Source: Bacteriovoracaceae bacterium UBA6261 (GTDB taxonomy: Bacteria; Bdellovibrionota; Bacteriovoracia; Bacteriovoracales; Bacteriovoracaceae). From it: a DNA stretch of 64,000 bases. Under the pieces are notes generated by a model. That model was not told where the DNA came from. It ran no database searches and saw nothing but the letters and a program-made list of their open reading frames with translations. The DNA lies in contig DJVH01000085.1 in the NCBI GenBank assembly GCA_002440825.1, positions 1-64,000 of the forward strand. The letters run 5' to 3'. The translations under genes were made by a program, and so were the position numbers. Shown one piece after another: positions 17,780-26,971 of the stretch. Position 1 is the first letter of the stretch, and each line of letters opens with the position of its first letter.

Positions 17780-17802
17780 TCTATAAAGACAAGGAATCGT
17801 TT

Positions 17803-18747
17803 ATGAGTAAATCTGTTACGCTTCTTTTTCCCGGACAAGGTTCACAATACGTGGGCATGGGAAAAAATCTTGATCATTCTCTTTTTGACAAAGGAAATGA
17901 AATCTTAGGTTACGACCTGAAAAAACTGATGCACGAAGGACCTGAAGAGGAGTTGAAACTCACTCACAATACTCAACCTGCGATTCTGAAACACTCAGTG
18001 ACTCTTTACAATCACCTGATGGAATTTCTCAATCAGCACAACGTAAAAGTTGACCGCGTTTTAGGCCACTCTGTAGGCGAATACGCGGCGCTTGTAGCCG
18101 CTGGTGTTCTTTCTCCTTACGATGCCATTCACGCTGTTCATTTGCGCGGAAAATACATGCAGGAAGCTGTTCCAGTCGGACAGGGAAAGATGTTCGCCAT
18201 TTTAAAAGTTCCGGCAGAAATCGTGACTGAAGCGTGCGCTGCTGCCTCAAAACCTGGCTCAGAAGTTATGCCGGCAAATTTCAATGATCCTTCTCAAATT
18301 GTTATTTCTGGCGAAAGCGAAGCGTGCGGAAGAGCCGTTGCGTGGCTGTCTGAAAACTATAAAGAACCTCATCGCGCCATGGAACTGAATGTTTCGGCTC
18401 CTTTCCATTCTTCACTCATGAAACCTGCTGCTGATAAATTGAAAGAAGCATTTTCTCATTTCAAGTGGCACGAGAATATTGTTCCTTACATTGCCAATAT
18501 CAATGCGACTGAATACCCGGTAGGAACCAATCCTGAATTGATTATGGAAAACCTCTATCACCAGGCGTACGGTCCGGTTCTTTGGACTCAGTCGATTGAA
18601 AAACTTCCTTCAGATACAATCTGTGTTGAAGTTGGTCCGGGCAAAGTTCTGATGGGACTTGTTCGCAAAATCAACAAAGATATTAAAGTCATTTCCCTTG
18701 ATAAAGATGAAGCTCTAGCTGAGCTCGCTCAAGTTTTAGGAGTTTAA
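17803..18747 (+). CDS. fabD: malonyl-CoA:ACP transacylase
   Basis: 314 residues. Begins with LLFPGQGSQYVGMGK, contains the nucleophile elbow VLGHSVGEYAAL (Ser90), the Arg in HLRGKYMQEAVPVGQGKM and the catalytic His202 in SAPFHSSLM. This enzyme moves malonyl from CoA to ACP, giving the substrate for FabH and FabF. Its stop is 2 bp before fabG, so the pair are likely translationally coupled. Confidence 0.96.
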   Translation: MSKSVTLLFPGQGSQYVGMGKNLDHSLFDKGNEILGYDLKKLMHEGPEEELKLTHNTQPAILKHSVTLYNHLMEFLNQHNVKVDRVLGHSVGEYAALVAAGVLSPYDAIHAVHLRGKYMQEAVPVGQGKMFAILKVPAEIVTEACAAASKPGSEVMPANFNDPSQIVISGESEACGRAVAWLSENYKEPHRAMELNVSAPFHSSLMKPAADKLKEAFSHFKWHENIVPYIANINATEYPVGTNPELIMENLYHQAYGPVLWTQSIEKLPSDTICVEVGPGKVLMGLVRKINKDIKVISLDKDEALAELAQVLGV

Positions 18748-18749
18748 AA

Positions 18750-19511
18750 ATGATCGCAACTTATTCTGATTTAAAAAATAAAACGATTCTTATTACTGGA
18801 GCTTCACGCGGACTCGGCAGAAGAATGGCCGATGCTCTGGCCGAACAAGGCGCTCATGTTGTCTTCAACTACAGAGGCGATGAAACAGCGGCCATGGCCC
18901 TTAAAGAAGAATTGATGGCCAAAGGAGCAAGCAAGGTTTCTGCTTTAAAATTTGACGTAACAAACACTGCTCAAATGAAAGAAGCCGTTGAGAAATTTGT
19001 GGAAGAAAATGGACCTATTACCGGTCTGGTTAATAATGCAGGGATCTCTAAAGATCAGATCGTTCTTCGTATGAAAGAAGAAGATGTCGTAGCGACAATC
19101 AACACGAACCTGACGTCGGCCATCATGCTCACTCAGATCCTTTCGCGTTCATTTTTGAAAGCGGAAAACGTTTCGGTTGTTAACATTTCATCTATCGTCG
19201 GCCTTATGGGCAACGCTTCTCAAATAGCCTACTCTGCTTCTAAAGCAGGGCTCATCGGATTTACTAAATCTTACGCGAAGGAATTAGCGTCTAGAAATAT
19301 CCGTTGTAATGCAATTTGTCCTGGATTCATCACCACTGACATGACTCATGCTTTGGATGAAAAAGTGAAGGATGCTTACCTGAATTCAATCCCTTTAAAA
19401 CGCATGGGCGACGCTGAAGAAGTGGCGAATTTAGTCTGCTTTTTATTGAGCAAAGCATCGTCATATATCACTGGAGAGACGATTAAAATTGACGGCGGAT
19501 TATACATCTAA
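18750..19511 (+). CDS. fabG: 3-oxoacyl-ACP reductase
   Basis: 253 residues of the classical short-chain dehydrogenase type. NADP-binding TGASRGLGRRMA, NNAG at residues 95-98, catalytic Ser147-148 region (NISSIVGLMGN), Tyr161 and Lys165 in YSASKAG, and the C-terminal SSYITGETIKIDGGLYI. It reduces 3-oxoacyl-ACP in the elongation cycle. Its place between fabD and acpP supports FabG over other SDR roles. A second, unrelated SDR gene is at 26972-27730. Confidence 0.96.
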   Translation: MIATYSDLKNKTILITGASRGLGRRMADALAEQGAHVVFNYRGDETAAMALKEELMAKGASKVSALKFDVTNTAQMKEAVEKFVEENGPITGLVNNAGISKDQIVLRMKEEDVVATINTNLTSAIMLTQILSRSFLKAENVSVVNISSIVGLMGNASQIAYSASKAGLIGFTKSYAKELASRNIRCNAICPGFITTDMTHALDEKVKDAYLNSIPLKRMGDAEEVANLVCFLLSKASSYITGETIKIDGGLYI

Positions 19512-19550
19512 TAAAACTATTACTTATTTTGAAAATTTTAGGAGTTATTA

Positions 19551-19778
19551 ATGAAAGACAAGGTAATCAAACTTATCAGCGACGCAACTAAAATCGATAT
19601 TTCAAAGATCAATCTTGAAACTAGTTTCGTTGACGATCTAAACCTAGATTCACTTGATATCGTAGAACTAATGATGAAAATGGAAGATGAATTCGGCGTA
19701 GAAATTCCTGAGGAAGATGCTGAAGGACTAAAAACGGTAAAAGATATCGTTACATACTTAGAAAAAAAACAAGCCTAA
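19551..19778 (+). CDS. acpP: acyl carrier protein
   Basis: 75 acidic residues with the phosphopantetheine attachment motif LDSLDIVELMM (Ser34), preceded by INLETSFVDDLN. It carries the growing acyl chain for the neighbouring Fab enzymes. A TAGGAG Shine-Dalgarno lies before the ATG, and a terminator lies just after the stop, so it can be expressed independently and at a higher level than fabF downstream. Confidence 0.97.
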   Translation: MKDKVIKLISDATKIDISKINLETSFVDDLNLDSLDIVELMMKMEDEFGVEIPEEDAEGLKTVKDIVTYLEKKQA

Positions 19779-19790
19779 TTAATGAATATG

Positions 19791-19814
19791 AAGGCCCCTA
19801 ACGGGGCCTTTGTT
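19791..19814 (+). terminator. intrinsic terminator or attenuator between acpP and fabF
   Basis: AAGGCCCC / GGGGCCTT stem (8 bp) with a TAAC loop, followed by TGTTGTTTT. The tail is interrupted by G, so read-through into fabF (start 24 bp later) is likely. This would allow more acpP than fabF mRNA. Confidence 0.8.
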
Positions 19815-19837
19815 GTTTTACGGGATGGAGAACAACT

Positions 19838-21094
19838 ATGAAATTAAATAGAGTTGCCATTACAGGAATGGGCGCCGTCACTGGACTTGGCCACACATTA
19901 AAAGACAACTGGTCTAATGCCCTGGAAGGCAAATCGGGTGTCAGCCTTATCGAACAGGCAAACACAGAACAAATGCTGACAAAAATCGCAGGTGAAGTTA
20001 AAAATTTTCATCTTGCTGAACATATCTTAGAAGCGAAGGAAGCTCCTCGCTACGACCGCTTCATTCACTTTGCTATGCACTCAGCTTACGAAGCTTTGAA
20101 TGATGCCGGCTTAATTACAAATAACGAAATCAATGCGACTTATGAAGCTCATAAAATGGGAAGTATTCTCGGTGTTGGTATCGGTGGATTTCCTGAAATT
20201 GAAAGAACAGCTCAATTGCTTGTGACAAAAGGTCCTAAAAGAGTTTCGCCTTTCTTTATTCCTGCCGTTATTCCAAACATGACAACGGGATTAATCTCTA
20301 TTCGTTTTGGATTGCGCGGTCTCAACTACTCTATCTCATCAGCTTGTGCTTCAGCTGCTCACGCACTGACTGCTGCTTGCTATGAAATTATGTTCGGCCG
20401 TCAGGACATTATGGTTTCAGGTGGTGCTGAATCTGTTGTATGCCAGCTTGGTATGTCAGGCTTCATCAACATGAAAGCTCTATCACGCAGAAACGATGAA
20501 CCTCATCGCGCGAGCCGTCCGTTTGATACAGACAGAGACGGATTTGTTCTTGGCGAAGGCGCGGGAATTCTCGTTTTAGAAAATTACGACAAAGCTGTGG
20601 CTCGTGGAGCGAAAATCTACGCTGAGATCGTCGGTCATGGTGCTACGTCAGATGCTTATCACATCACAGCGCCACATCCGGAAGGAGATGGTGCTTACAA
20701 CTCAATGAAGATGGCCGTTGAATCAGCGGGCGTTGCTTTCAATGAAGTTGGATACGTGAACGCTCACGGAACATCGACTCCCCTTGGAGATATCGGTGAA
20801 ACCAAAGCGATCAAACGCACATTCGGCGATCACGCTAAAAATCTTTACGTGTCTTCGACCAAATCGATGACAGGTCACCTTCTTGGTGCGGCCGGTGGTA
20901 TTGAAACAATCTTCTGTGCGATGGCCCTTCATGAAGGAATCGTTCCTCCGACAATCAATCTGGAAAACCAGGATCCGGAATGCGACCTGAACTACGTGCC
21001 TAATAAGCCGATTAAAGCAGACATCAAATACGCTCTTAACAACTCATTTGGATTTGGCGGGACGAACTCTTCCCTCCTTTTAAAGAAGGTATAA
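19838..21094 (+). CDS. fabF: 3-oxoacyl-ACP synthase II
   Basis: 418 residues with the KAS I/II Cys-His-His triad: Cys170 in [13 protein letters not shown], His in [11 protein letters not shown] and His in [14 protein letters not shown], plus the closing [16 protein letters not shown]. It elongates acyl-ACP with malonyl-ACP. FabB cannot be formally excluded but the acpP-fabF order is the standard fabF context. It is followed by glyA after a single base. Confidence 0.95.
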   Translation: MKLNRVAITGMGAVTGLGHTLKDNWSNALEGKSGVSLIEQANTEQMLTKIAGEVKNFHLAEHILEAKEAPRYDRFIHFAMHSAYEALNDAGLITNNEINATYEAHKMGSILGVGIGGFPEIERTAQLLVTKGPKRVSPFFIPAVIPNMTTGLISIRFGLRGLNYSISSACASAAHALTAACYEIMFGRQDIMVSGGAESVVCQLGMSGFINMKALSRRNDEPHRASRPFDTDRDGFVLGEGAGILVLENYDKAVARGAKIYAEIVGHGATSDAYHITAPHPEGDGAYNSMKMAVESAGVAFNEVGYVNAHGTSTPLGDIGETKAIKRTFGDHAKNLYVSSTKSMTGHLLGAAGGIETIFCAMALHEGIVPPTINLENQDPECDLNYVPNKPIKADIKYALNNSFGFGGTNSSLLLKKV

Positions 21095-21095
21095 A

Positions 21096-22349
21096 ATGTT
21101 TTCAAAAGACTCAAACGACCTTTCTAAAATTGATCCGGAAATTTTCTCTATCATCCAGCACGAGCGCGCTCGTCAGGAAGATGGACTGGAGCTCATTGCT
21201 TCAGAAAACTATACAAGCCAGGCCGTTATGCAGGCGCAAGGCTCAATCCTCACAAATAAGTATGCTGAGGGTTTACCTAATAAGCGTTACTACGGTGGAT
21301 GTGAGTTTGTTGATCAGGGTGAGATTTTAGCAATTGAAAGAGTCACGAAACTTTTTAATGCCAAATTCGCAAACGTTCAGCCGCATTCTGGATCGCAAGC
21401 AAACATGGGTGCCTACTTTGCGATGATAGAACACGGAGATAAAGTTCTTGGGATGAACCTTGCTGAAGGTGGTCACTTGACTCACGGTTCTCCTGTAAAC
21501 TTCTCGGGAAAACTTTTTCACTTTTCTTCTTACGGGCTCAATCTTGAAACCGAAAGACTGGATTTCAATATCATTCGTGAAACAGCAAAATCGGTAAAGC
21601 CTAAATTGATCGTCGCCGGTGCTTCGGCTTACGCGCGCGAAATCGATTTTAAAACTTTCAGAGAAATTGCGGATGAAGTAGGAGCAAAACTGATGGTGGA
21701 TATGGCCCATATTGCGGGTCTCGTTGCCACTGGTCTTCACAACTCTCCTATTCCTTACGCTCACGTGACGACATCGACAACTCACAAGACACTTCGCGGA
21801 CCACGCGGAGGAATTATTCTGACTGAAGATGAAGAACTGTTTAAGAAATTAAACTCAAATATTTTCCCTGGTATTCAGGGTGGACCTCTTGAACACGTCA
21901 TTGCAGCTAAGGCCGTGGCGTTTAAAGAAGCCCTTCTTCCGGACTTCACGACTTACCAAAAACAAGTTGTGGCGAACTCCAAGAAGCTGGCCGAAGCCCT
22001 TATGAGCAAAGGCATCGCTCTTGTTTCAAGCGGAACAGACAACCATCTCGTTCTGGTAAAGACAGATTCTGTTGGTCTTTCAGGTAAAGAAGCTGAGAAG
22101 GCTTTAGAGCACGCAGGAATTACTTGTAACAAGAATATGGTTCCAGGTGATAAGAGATCGCCGTTTATTACTTCTGGAGTGCGTTTAGGGACTCCTGCGA
22201 TTACAACCCGCGGTCTCAAAGAAGAGCATATGGTTCAACTGGCCGACTGGATTCATTCGGCATTAACGAACTCTACAAATGAAGATCATTTAAAGAAAAT
22301 AAAAATGCAGGTTCTTGAACTCTGCAAAGCATTTCCGGTATATAAATAA
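21096..22349 (+). CDS. glyA: serine hydroxymethyltransferase
   Basis: 417 residues. SHMT markers include [44 protein letters not shown], the PLP Lys in [15 protein letters not shown] and [17 protein letters not shown]. Interconverts serine and glycine with transfer of a one-carbon unit to tetrahydrofolate. The gene begins 1 bp after fabF and nrdR begins 2 bp after it, so it is embedded in a long plus-strand operon; the glyA-nrdR order is common in proteobacteria. Confidence 0.97.
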   Translation: MFSKDSNDLSKIDPEIFSIIQHERARQEDGLELIASENYTSQAVMQAQGSILTNKYAEGLPNKRYYGGCEFVDQGEILAIERVTKLFNAKFANVQPHSGSQANMGAYFAMIEHGDKVLGMNLAEGGHLTHGSPVNFSGKLFHFSSYGLNLETERLDFNIIRETAKSVKPKLIVAGASAYAREIDFKTFREIADEVGAKLMVDMAHIAGLVATGLHNSPIPYAHVTTSTTHKTLRGPRGGIILTEDEELFKKLNSNIFPGIQGGPLEHVIAAKAVAFKEALLPDFTTYQKQVVANSKKLAEALMSKGIALVSSGTDNHLVLVKTDSVGLSGKEAEKALEHAGITCNKNMVPGDKRSPFITSGVRLGTPAITTRGLKEEHMVQLADWIHSALTNSTNEDHLKKIKMQVLELCKAFPVYK

Positions 22350-22351
22350 GT

Positions 22352-22852
22352 ATGCATTGCCCAGCTTGTAACTCCACAAACACCAGCGTTATTGATTCGA
22401 GAACACTTCTTGAAGAAAATTCCGTGCGCCGTCGCCGCAAATGCGACGCTTGTGAAATGCGATTTACGACATATGAAAATATTCATATTCAGATGCCGTT
22501 GATCGTAAAAAAAGACGGCAGACGCGAAAATTATAACCGCGAAAAAATCATGAAAGGTTTGAAGAAAGCCTGTCAAAAAAGACCCATTTCAATTGATGAT
22601 ATCAACCTGCTGATCAACGGTGTTGAAAGATCATTGCTGGAAATTTCCCAGACGGAAGTTAAAGCAAAGGATCTGGGCACGATCATCATGGATCATTTGA
22701 AAAAACTAGACCCGGTTTCTTACGTGCGATTTGCTTCTTTCTATTGGGACTATCGCGATATCGAAGATTTCATGTACGGTCTCAGAAACAATCTGCACTC
22801 TGAAAAATCTATTTCCGATAAAGGTGAAAAACGTGAACGAGAACTCCAATAA
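22352..22852 (+). CDS. nrdR: transcriptional repressor NrdR
   Basis: 166 residues: an N-terminal zinc ribbon (HCPACN...KCDACEMRF), the basic RRRRK element and an ATP-cone domain (PLIVKKDGRRENYNREKIMKGLKKACQKRPIS). NrdR senses ATP/dATP and represses ribonucleotide reductase genes through paired NrdR boxes. In this window its likely target would be nrdDG at 28.1-30.4 kb, but I could not find convincing NrdR boxes in that promoter region. Its 3' end overlaps nusB by 20 bp. Confidence 0.95.
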   Translation: MHCPACNSTNTSVIDSRTLLEENSVRRRRKCDACEMRFTTYENIHIQMPLIVKKDGRRENYNREKIMKGLKKACQKRPISIDDINLLINGVERSLLEISQTEVKAKDLGTIIMDHLKKLDPVSYVRFASFYWDYRDIEDFMYGLRNNLHSEKSISDKGEKRERELQ

Positions 22853-23324
22853 CAAGCTTCAGAAAAGAACTCTGGCCAGAGAGTATGCTTTTAAATTTAT
22901 CTACAAACATCTTCTTTCTGATTTCATCAGAGAGAAAAATCAAATTATCAGCGACAATAAAGCTCTTGAAGATGCCTTGAATTTGTTTGATCAGACTTAT
23001 TATGAGCAGGATAACGAGCACCCGGACAACACGATTGATCCGCACACAAAGATTTTTGCCCGCGATTTGATCCTGGGCTCTCTTCGCCATGAAGATGAAA
23101 ATTCAGAGTTGATCGAAAAATTTCTTTCGAACCAAAATATCTCTAAAGTCGACCGCATGAACCTTGCCGTTCTTCTGCTTGGCGCTTACGAAATTAAAAA
23201 TGATAAAGACACAAATCCTGGTGTCTTCATTAATGAATACGTTAATATCGCAAAGAAATACTGTCCTAATGATTCTCATGGATTCATCAACAGTGTTCTG
23301 GATAAAATCGCAAAAGATGCCTAA
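22833..23324 (+). CDS. nusB: transcription antitermination protein NusB
   Basis: About 163 residues. The NusB opening (KRTLAREYAFKFIYKHL) and the core motif RHEDENSELIEKFLSNQNISKVDRMNLAVLLLGAYEI match the family, with the conserved C-terminal FINEYVNIAKKYCPNDSHGFINSVLDKI. NusB with NusE (S10) nucleates the antitermination complex on rRNA operons. I choose the GTG at 22833 because an AAAGG site is upstream and the N-terminus then matches the family; the longer frame upstream would overlap nrdR by more than 100 bp. Next gene starts inside its end by 8 bp. Confidence 0.9.
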   Translation: MNENSNNKLQKRTLAREYAFKFIYKHLLSDFIREKNQIISDNKALEDALNLFDQTYYEQDNEHPDNTIDPHTKIFARDLILGSLRHEDENSELIEKFLSNQNISKVDRMNLAVLLLGAYEIKNDKDTNPGVFINEYVNIAKKYCPNDSHGFINSVLDKIAKDA

Positions 23325-23712
23325 CTCAGCTGATCTGAAAGTTTTCCTGGACCAATTTACTCCTGACATTTTGGGAGCGTTCTGGATTACTGATGTTCCT
23401 TTGGCGAGATCTCTCGATGGCTTTGATCATTTTAATTATTTGTTTGATGGCCTTCTGTCTCAATACCTTCACGGTGTGGAAAGAGAATTGCCGAAAGCGA
23501 ATATTTTTTTCACCCAGAATTTTGCTCTGAAGATTTTTCTTTCACACATTCACAACAGCGGCGATATTTCCGGTCATCTCGATGAACAGATGGCGATTGT
23601 CAAAAATCATGGTGAAACAAGAACAAAGATTTTAGTTCTCAACCAGTCTGGTAAAGACTGGTTGAGTGAATTAAAGAAGCGTTATCCGCAATTCGATTTT
23701 CAAAGTTTATAA
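23317..23712 (+). CDS. conserved-looking hypothetical protein after nusB
   Basis: 131 residues with no family I recognise. It has a mixed hydrophobic pattern with LDQFTPDILGAFWIT, FDHFNYLFDGLLSQYLHG and KILVLNQSGKDWLSELKKRYPQFDF, which looks like a small soluble alpha/beta protein. No signal peptide and no Cys. The ATG at 23317 lies inside the last codons of nusB (8-bp overlap), a sign of translational coupling. It is the last gene of the plus-strand run, and the next gene converges on it. Confidence 0.65.
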   Translation: MPNSADLKVFLDQFTPDILGAFWITDVPLARSLDGFDHFNYLFDGLLSQYLHGVERELPKANIFFTQNFALKIFLSHIHNSGDISGHLDEQMAIVKNHGETRTKILVLNQSGKDWLSELKKRYPQFDFQSL

Positions 23713-23720
23713 TTCATCCA

Positions 23721-24548
23721 TTAAGGTAGAGCACAAATATAAGTGACCCACGAGTCGCAGTTTTCAACTGGCTTTGTACAACGAGTGAAAACACCATTGC
23801 CGCTTCCATCTTTATCCACGCCTTCCCAATAGATAATTGTTTCACTGAAACCGGCATCGGCAAGAACGTCGCGAAGCTCCTGAGCGTCCCACATACGCCA
23901 GTCATATGAGAAAACTTTTTCGTACTTTGTTTCACCCTTTTTAAAGTGAATATAATATTGAACTTCTGCCGTGAGAGGATTGTAACTGTTGCAGTCCCAG
24001 AAATAAGTGTGATTCTTATGCTTCACTGATTCTTCCAACGGTTGACGTGTTTCATTTCCGCCGAAAAGATCGATGAAGAAGGCTCCGTCTTTTTTCAGGT
24101 GCTTTCTTACCTGAGAGAAGTACTTCACCAGATCGTTTCTTTTTTTGAAAAGGTAGTAAGAAAAATTGAAGGCTACGACCACATCCGTTTTGAAATTATA
24201 ATTATCCATGACGTTGCCGAGAATGTACTCCATTCTTTTTTGATCGTTTTCCGGAAGTTTGAACAAATGGTTTTCGACTCCGTAAGAAATCGGCTCCATA
24301 TCGAGATCGATCCCTTTGGCAAAGTGTTCTTTACTTTGAGCTACCCAGGCGCAGGCCATGGCGCCTGTTCCACAGAAGTCTTCACGAAGAACGAGGGGCT
24401 TTTTACCGTAGAGCTTTTTGTATTCTTTGTTGATGAAGTCCAGGTCCGCTTGCGGATTTTGAACTGAGCCTTCGTACAATTGGTACTTTTCATCTCTGGT
24501 AAGTTTCTTGGAAGGGACTTTCTTTTTAGGAGCAGCTTTTTTGGCCAT
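23721..24548 (-). CDS. class I SAM-dependent methyltransferase
   Basis: 275 residues. A Lys/Pro-rich basic leader (AKKAAPKKKVPSKK) precedes the methyltransferase fold. Motif I is atypical (LREDFCGTGAMACAWVAQS), followed by motif II GIDLDMEP, and motif IV region DVVVAFNFSYYLF, with a late AFFIDLFGGNE strand. FCGTG-type motif I recurs in several small-molecule methyltransferases. The substrate is unknown. It is the third gene of a minus-strand unit (greB, DUF6165, this), starting 10 bp after the DUF6165 gene, although with that order the functional link is unclear. The basic tail could bind nucleic acid. Confidence 0.78.
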   Translation of the reverse strand: MAKKAAPKKKVPSKKLTRDEKYQLYEGSVQNPQADLDFINKEYKKLYGKKPLVLREDFCGTGAMACAWVAQSKEHFAKGIDLDMEPISYGVENHLFKLPENDQKRMEYILGNVMDNYNFKTDVVVAFNFSYYLFKKRNDLVKYFSQVRKHLKKDGAFFIDLFGGNETRQPLEESVKHKNHTYFWDCNSYNPLTAEVQYYIHFKKGETKYEKVFSYDWRMWDAQELRDVLADAGFSETIIYWEGVDKDGSGNGVFTRCTKPVENCDSWVTYICALP

Positions 24549-24558
24549 GTTTTGTTCC

Positions 24559-24939
24559 TTAATAGTCTTTGTAGGATTTAACTTCTACCAGACCGGATTT
24601 ATAGTGTGTGTTTATAGTATTTTTTCTTTTAAATCGTTCGTCGTTGCAGATATAAACCGCGCGGGCGAGTTCAATGAATTTTTCATTGAACGTTTTGGCC
24701 CGTTCCAGGTCGCGGATATCGTCTTCTATTGTCCACAGTTTTGAATTGATTTCAATCATCTGTTGCAGGTGAAAATCGATATTGTCCAGTTGAAGCGACT
24801 TTAATTTATCAGCGAGAACTTTCTCTTCTTTGCGGACGTGGACGAGTTTTGTTTCATCGGTAATCTTCTCAAGCTTAATCTTGAGAATGGAAAGTTTATC
24901 GACTAATTCCCCCAGCGAAATTTCGCACTCGATATTCAT
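24559..24939 (-). CDS. DUF6165-type coiled-coil protein
   Basis: 126 residues, nearly all helical. The start is diagnostic for DUF6165: SLGELVDKLSILKIKLEKI, followed by a heptad-rich stretch (VRKEEKVLADKLKSLQLD) and a helical hairpin (ELARAVYICNDERFKRKN). It overlaps the greB stop by 4 bp and is followed by a methyltransferase. Function of the family is not known to me. DUF6165 genes are often near polysaccharide or methyltransferase genes, but I cannot verify that here. Confidence 0.62.
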   Translation of the reverse strand: MNIECEISLGELVDKLSILKIKLEKITDETKLVHVRKEEKVLADKLKSLQLDNIDFHLQQMIEINSKLWTIEDDIRDLERAKTFNEKFIELARAVYICNDERFKRKNTINTHYKSGLVEVKSYKDY

Positions 24940-25430
24940 GAAGAGATTTCCCTGTAGATGATCTCGATGATCTCATAACTGATAACACCTTTTGGTGTAC
25001 GGACGTCAATTGTATCACCAACCTCTTTGCCAATCAAAGAACTTCCGATGGGAGATTTCCAGCTGATTAGTCCGCGGCCCGTATCAATTTCGTCTACGCC
25101 AACAATGGAAAAGGTTTTAATGATGCCTTCCTCGTCGCCAATAATGACAGTGGCCCCGAACTGCACTTTGTCAGCTTCAATGCCCGCAGGGTCAACGACC
25201 ACGGCGATCTCAATTCTCTGAAGTAAAAAGCGAACGCGCTTGTCGATTTCGCGCAGACGTTTTTTTCCGTAGAGGTAGTCGGCATTTTCAGAGCGGTCGC
25301 CGTTGCTCGCGGCCCAGGCCACGACTTTGGTCACTTCAGGGCGCTCAATACGGGACAGTTGATGAAGTTCATCTTGTAAAACTTTAAGTCCTTTGGGCGT
25401 GATGTAATTTTTTTCTTTAGGCGCGTTCAT
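24936..25430 (-). CDS. greB: transcription elongation factor GreB-type
   Basis: 164 residues: an N-terminal antiparallel coiled coil (ITPKGLKVLQDELHQLSRIERPEV...RSENADYLYGKKRLREIDKRVRFLLQRI) and a C-terminal FKBP-like globular domain (TVIIGDEEGIIKTFSIVGVDEIDTGRGLISWKSPIGSSLIGKEVGDTI). The acidic pair at the coiled-coil tip (ENADY with nearby D) stimulates RNA cleavage in backtracked polymerase. The GDRSENADYLYGKKR motif is closer to GreB than GreA. First gene of a small minus-strand unit, facing def across 63 bp. Confidence 0.9.
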   Translation of the reverse strand: MNAPKEKNYITPKGLKVLQDELHQLSRIERPEVTKVVAWAASNGDRSENADYLYGKKRLREIDKRVRFLLQRIEIAVVVDPAGIEADKVQFGATVIIGDEEGIIKTFSIVGVDEIDTGRGLISWKSPIGSSLIGKEVGDTIDVRTPKGVISYEIIEIIYREISS

Positions 25431-25493
25431 ACGTGTGAAAAGTTTACTCCAACATCTGTCTTATGCTAAGACTTTATTAACAAGAGAGTTTTT

Positions 25494-26051
25494 ATGACAG
25501 CACTTAAAGTTATTCGCATGGGACATCCTACACTTCGCAAAGTGGCCGAAAAAGTTTCAATGGAAGAGATTGGCACGGATGAATTTCAGAATTTTCTGAA
25601 GGACATATACGACACGATGAAAGTCGAAGGTGGAATCGGTATTGCTGCTCCTCAGGTGAATGTTTCAAAGCAAGTGTGTCTTATTGAATTGCCGGAGCAC
25701 AATGAGCGTTATGGCACTTTAGGCACGTCGCCTCTCTACACCATTATCAATCCGGAAATTGAAATTCTCGATCAGGCGCCGCAAGGGTTCTGGGAAGGAT
25801 GTCTTTCAGTCCCGGGGCTTCGCGGTTATGTAGAACGTCCACGCTCTGTACAGATAACTTATTTCGATGAATTCGCTGAGCCACAAAGAATCGTGGTGGA
25901 TGATTTTCTGGCGACTGTTTTTCAACACGAACTCGATCATCTTTTTGGAAAACTCTATATTGACCGCATTACGGATACGACGAAACTTTCTTATATAGAA
26001 GAGTTCACTGAGTTTAACGGCGTTTCCAAAGAAGATTCCCTGGACGAATAA
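25494..26051 (+). CDS. def: peptide deformylase
   Basis: 185 residues with all three metal-site motifs: GGIGIAAPQVN (motif 1), WEGCLSVPGLRG (Cys ligand) and FQHELDHLFGKLYIDR (HExxH). Removes the formyl group from nascent N-terminal methionine. ATG with a preceding GAGAG. trmO follows 5 bp downstream. Confidence 0.96.
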   Translation: MTALKVIRMGHPTLRKVAEKVSMEEIGTDEFQNFLKDIYDTMKVEGGIGIAAPQVNVSKQVCLIELPEHNERYGTLGTSPLYTIINPEIEILDQAPQGFWEGCLSVPGLRGYVERPRSVQITYFDEFAEPQRIVVDDFLATVFQHELDHLFGKLYIDRITDTTKLSYIEEFTEFNGVSKEDSLDE

Positions 26052-26056
26052 AAGAC

Positions 26057-26689
26057 GTGAAACCGATTGCCTTTGTCCGATCTGAATTCAAAGAAAAATT
26101 TTCCATTCCCAGACAGCCGGGATTAACGGCCCTTCAATCCAGAATTGAATTTGTCTCTCCATACAACAGAACAGAAGCCTTCACCGGGCTTGAGGGTTTT
26201 TCGCATGTGTGGGTGATTTTTGAATTTCATCAGATTCAGGACAATGAATCTCTCACCGTGAGACCGCCAAGGCTTGGGGGAAATAAAAGGCTGGGTGTTT
26301 TTGCGACCAGGTCTCCTCAACATCCAAACAAGCTGGGCCTTTCAGTTGTCAGGCTGATCAGTATTGAGAACGGTTCAATCCTGATCGAAGGCGGCGATTT
26401 TCTTGACGGCACACCGGTGTTTGATATCAAGCCTTACATCAAGGAAATTGAGTCTATTCCGGAAGCGACATCGGGATGGACGTCTGAAGCAGGCAATGAA
26501 AGATTAGATGTTGTTTTTGATTGTGAATGCGATGAAGAGTTAAAACAAAAAATCGTGCAGGTTTTGAGTCTCGATCCCCGTCCCCGTTTTCACGAGGACG
26601 GTTACAAGCAATATGGATCAAGACTGGGTGATGTGGATGTTCAATGGGTTGTCGAAAATAATATCGTTCGGGTGAAGGAAATTATTTAA
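26057..26689 (+). CDS. TrmO / TsaA-family tRNA (t6A37) methyltransferase
   Basis: 210 residues from a GTG start at 26057. The family signature is KFSIPRQPGL and the strand-rich SPYNRTEAFTGLEGFSHVWVIFEFHQ, followed by RLGVFATRSPQHPNKLGLSVVRL, all conserved in the TrmO (YaeB/TsaA) beta-barrel fold. It methylates N6 of t6A37 in tRNA-Thr using SAM. The C-terminal domain is longer than the minimal barrel. Its end overlaps the next minus-strand gene by 8 bp. Functional link with tsaC at 4.7 kb: both act on t6A37. Confidence 0.85.
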   Translation: MKPIAFVRSEFKEKFSIPRQPGLTALQSRIEFVSPYNRTEAFTGLEGFSHVWVIFEFHQIQDNESLTVRPPRLGGNKRLGVFATRSPQHPNKLGLSVVRLISIENGSILIEGGDFLDGTPVFDIKPYIKEIESIPEATSGWTSEAGNERLDVVFDCECDEELKQKIVQVLSLDPRPRFHEDGYKQYGSRLGDVDVQWVVENNIVRVKEII

Positions 26690-26960
26690 CGGAGCATCCC
26701 GTGTTTCCGCCTTGAAGAGAAAAACCTTTCGGCTTTTCACCAGCTTCTCTCGCTTTTCTTTCGGCTTCGAGTTTTTTCATCAGATCTTCATTGCTGTCGC
26801 AAGGAGCGCCGTCTTTTTTAGCGTCGGCCGTTGCTGTTCCTTTTGTTGTCGTCGCTGCTGTAATGGGAATGACTTTTTTCTTGGTTTTATTTTCTTCCTT
26901 TGCAACGGCCATGAAAGAAGCAAAAATGAGAACAAGAAGTGATGTGACGATTAATTTCAT
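26682..26960 (-). CDS. small exported protein, unknown
   Basis: 92 residues with a clean signal peptide (MKLIVTSLLVLIFASFMAVA). The mature part is Thr/Lys-rich, then a short coiled-coil-like stretch (NEDLMKKLEAERKAREAGE), and has two Cys, one early (CDSN) and one near the C-terminus (GCSVK), that could pair. No family recognised. It converges on trmO, overlapping by 8 bp, and is 11 bp after the SDR gene stop, so the two may share a transcript. Confidence 0.6.
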   Translation of the reverse strand: MKLIVTSLLVLIFASFMAVAKEENKTKKKVIPITAATTTKGTATADAKKDGAPCDSNEDLMKKLEAERKAREAGEKPKGFSLQGGNTGCSVK

Positions 26961-26971
26961 TTTAAACTCTC

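Noticed and set aside
21327..21785. 152-residue minus-strand frame within glyA
   Set aside because: Antisense shadow of a conserved enzyme; Arg/Cys-rich composition of that kind.
26682..26960. Small minus-strand gene as an artefact of the trmO overlap
   Set aside because: The overlap is only 8 bp at the 3' ends and the frame has a good signal peptide, so I keep it, at modest confidence.
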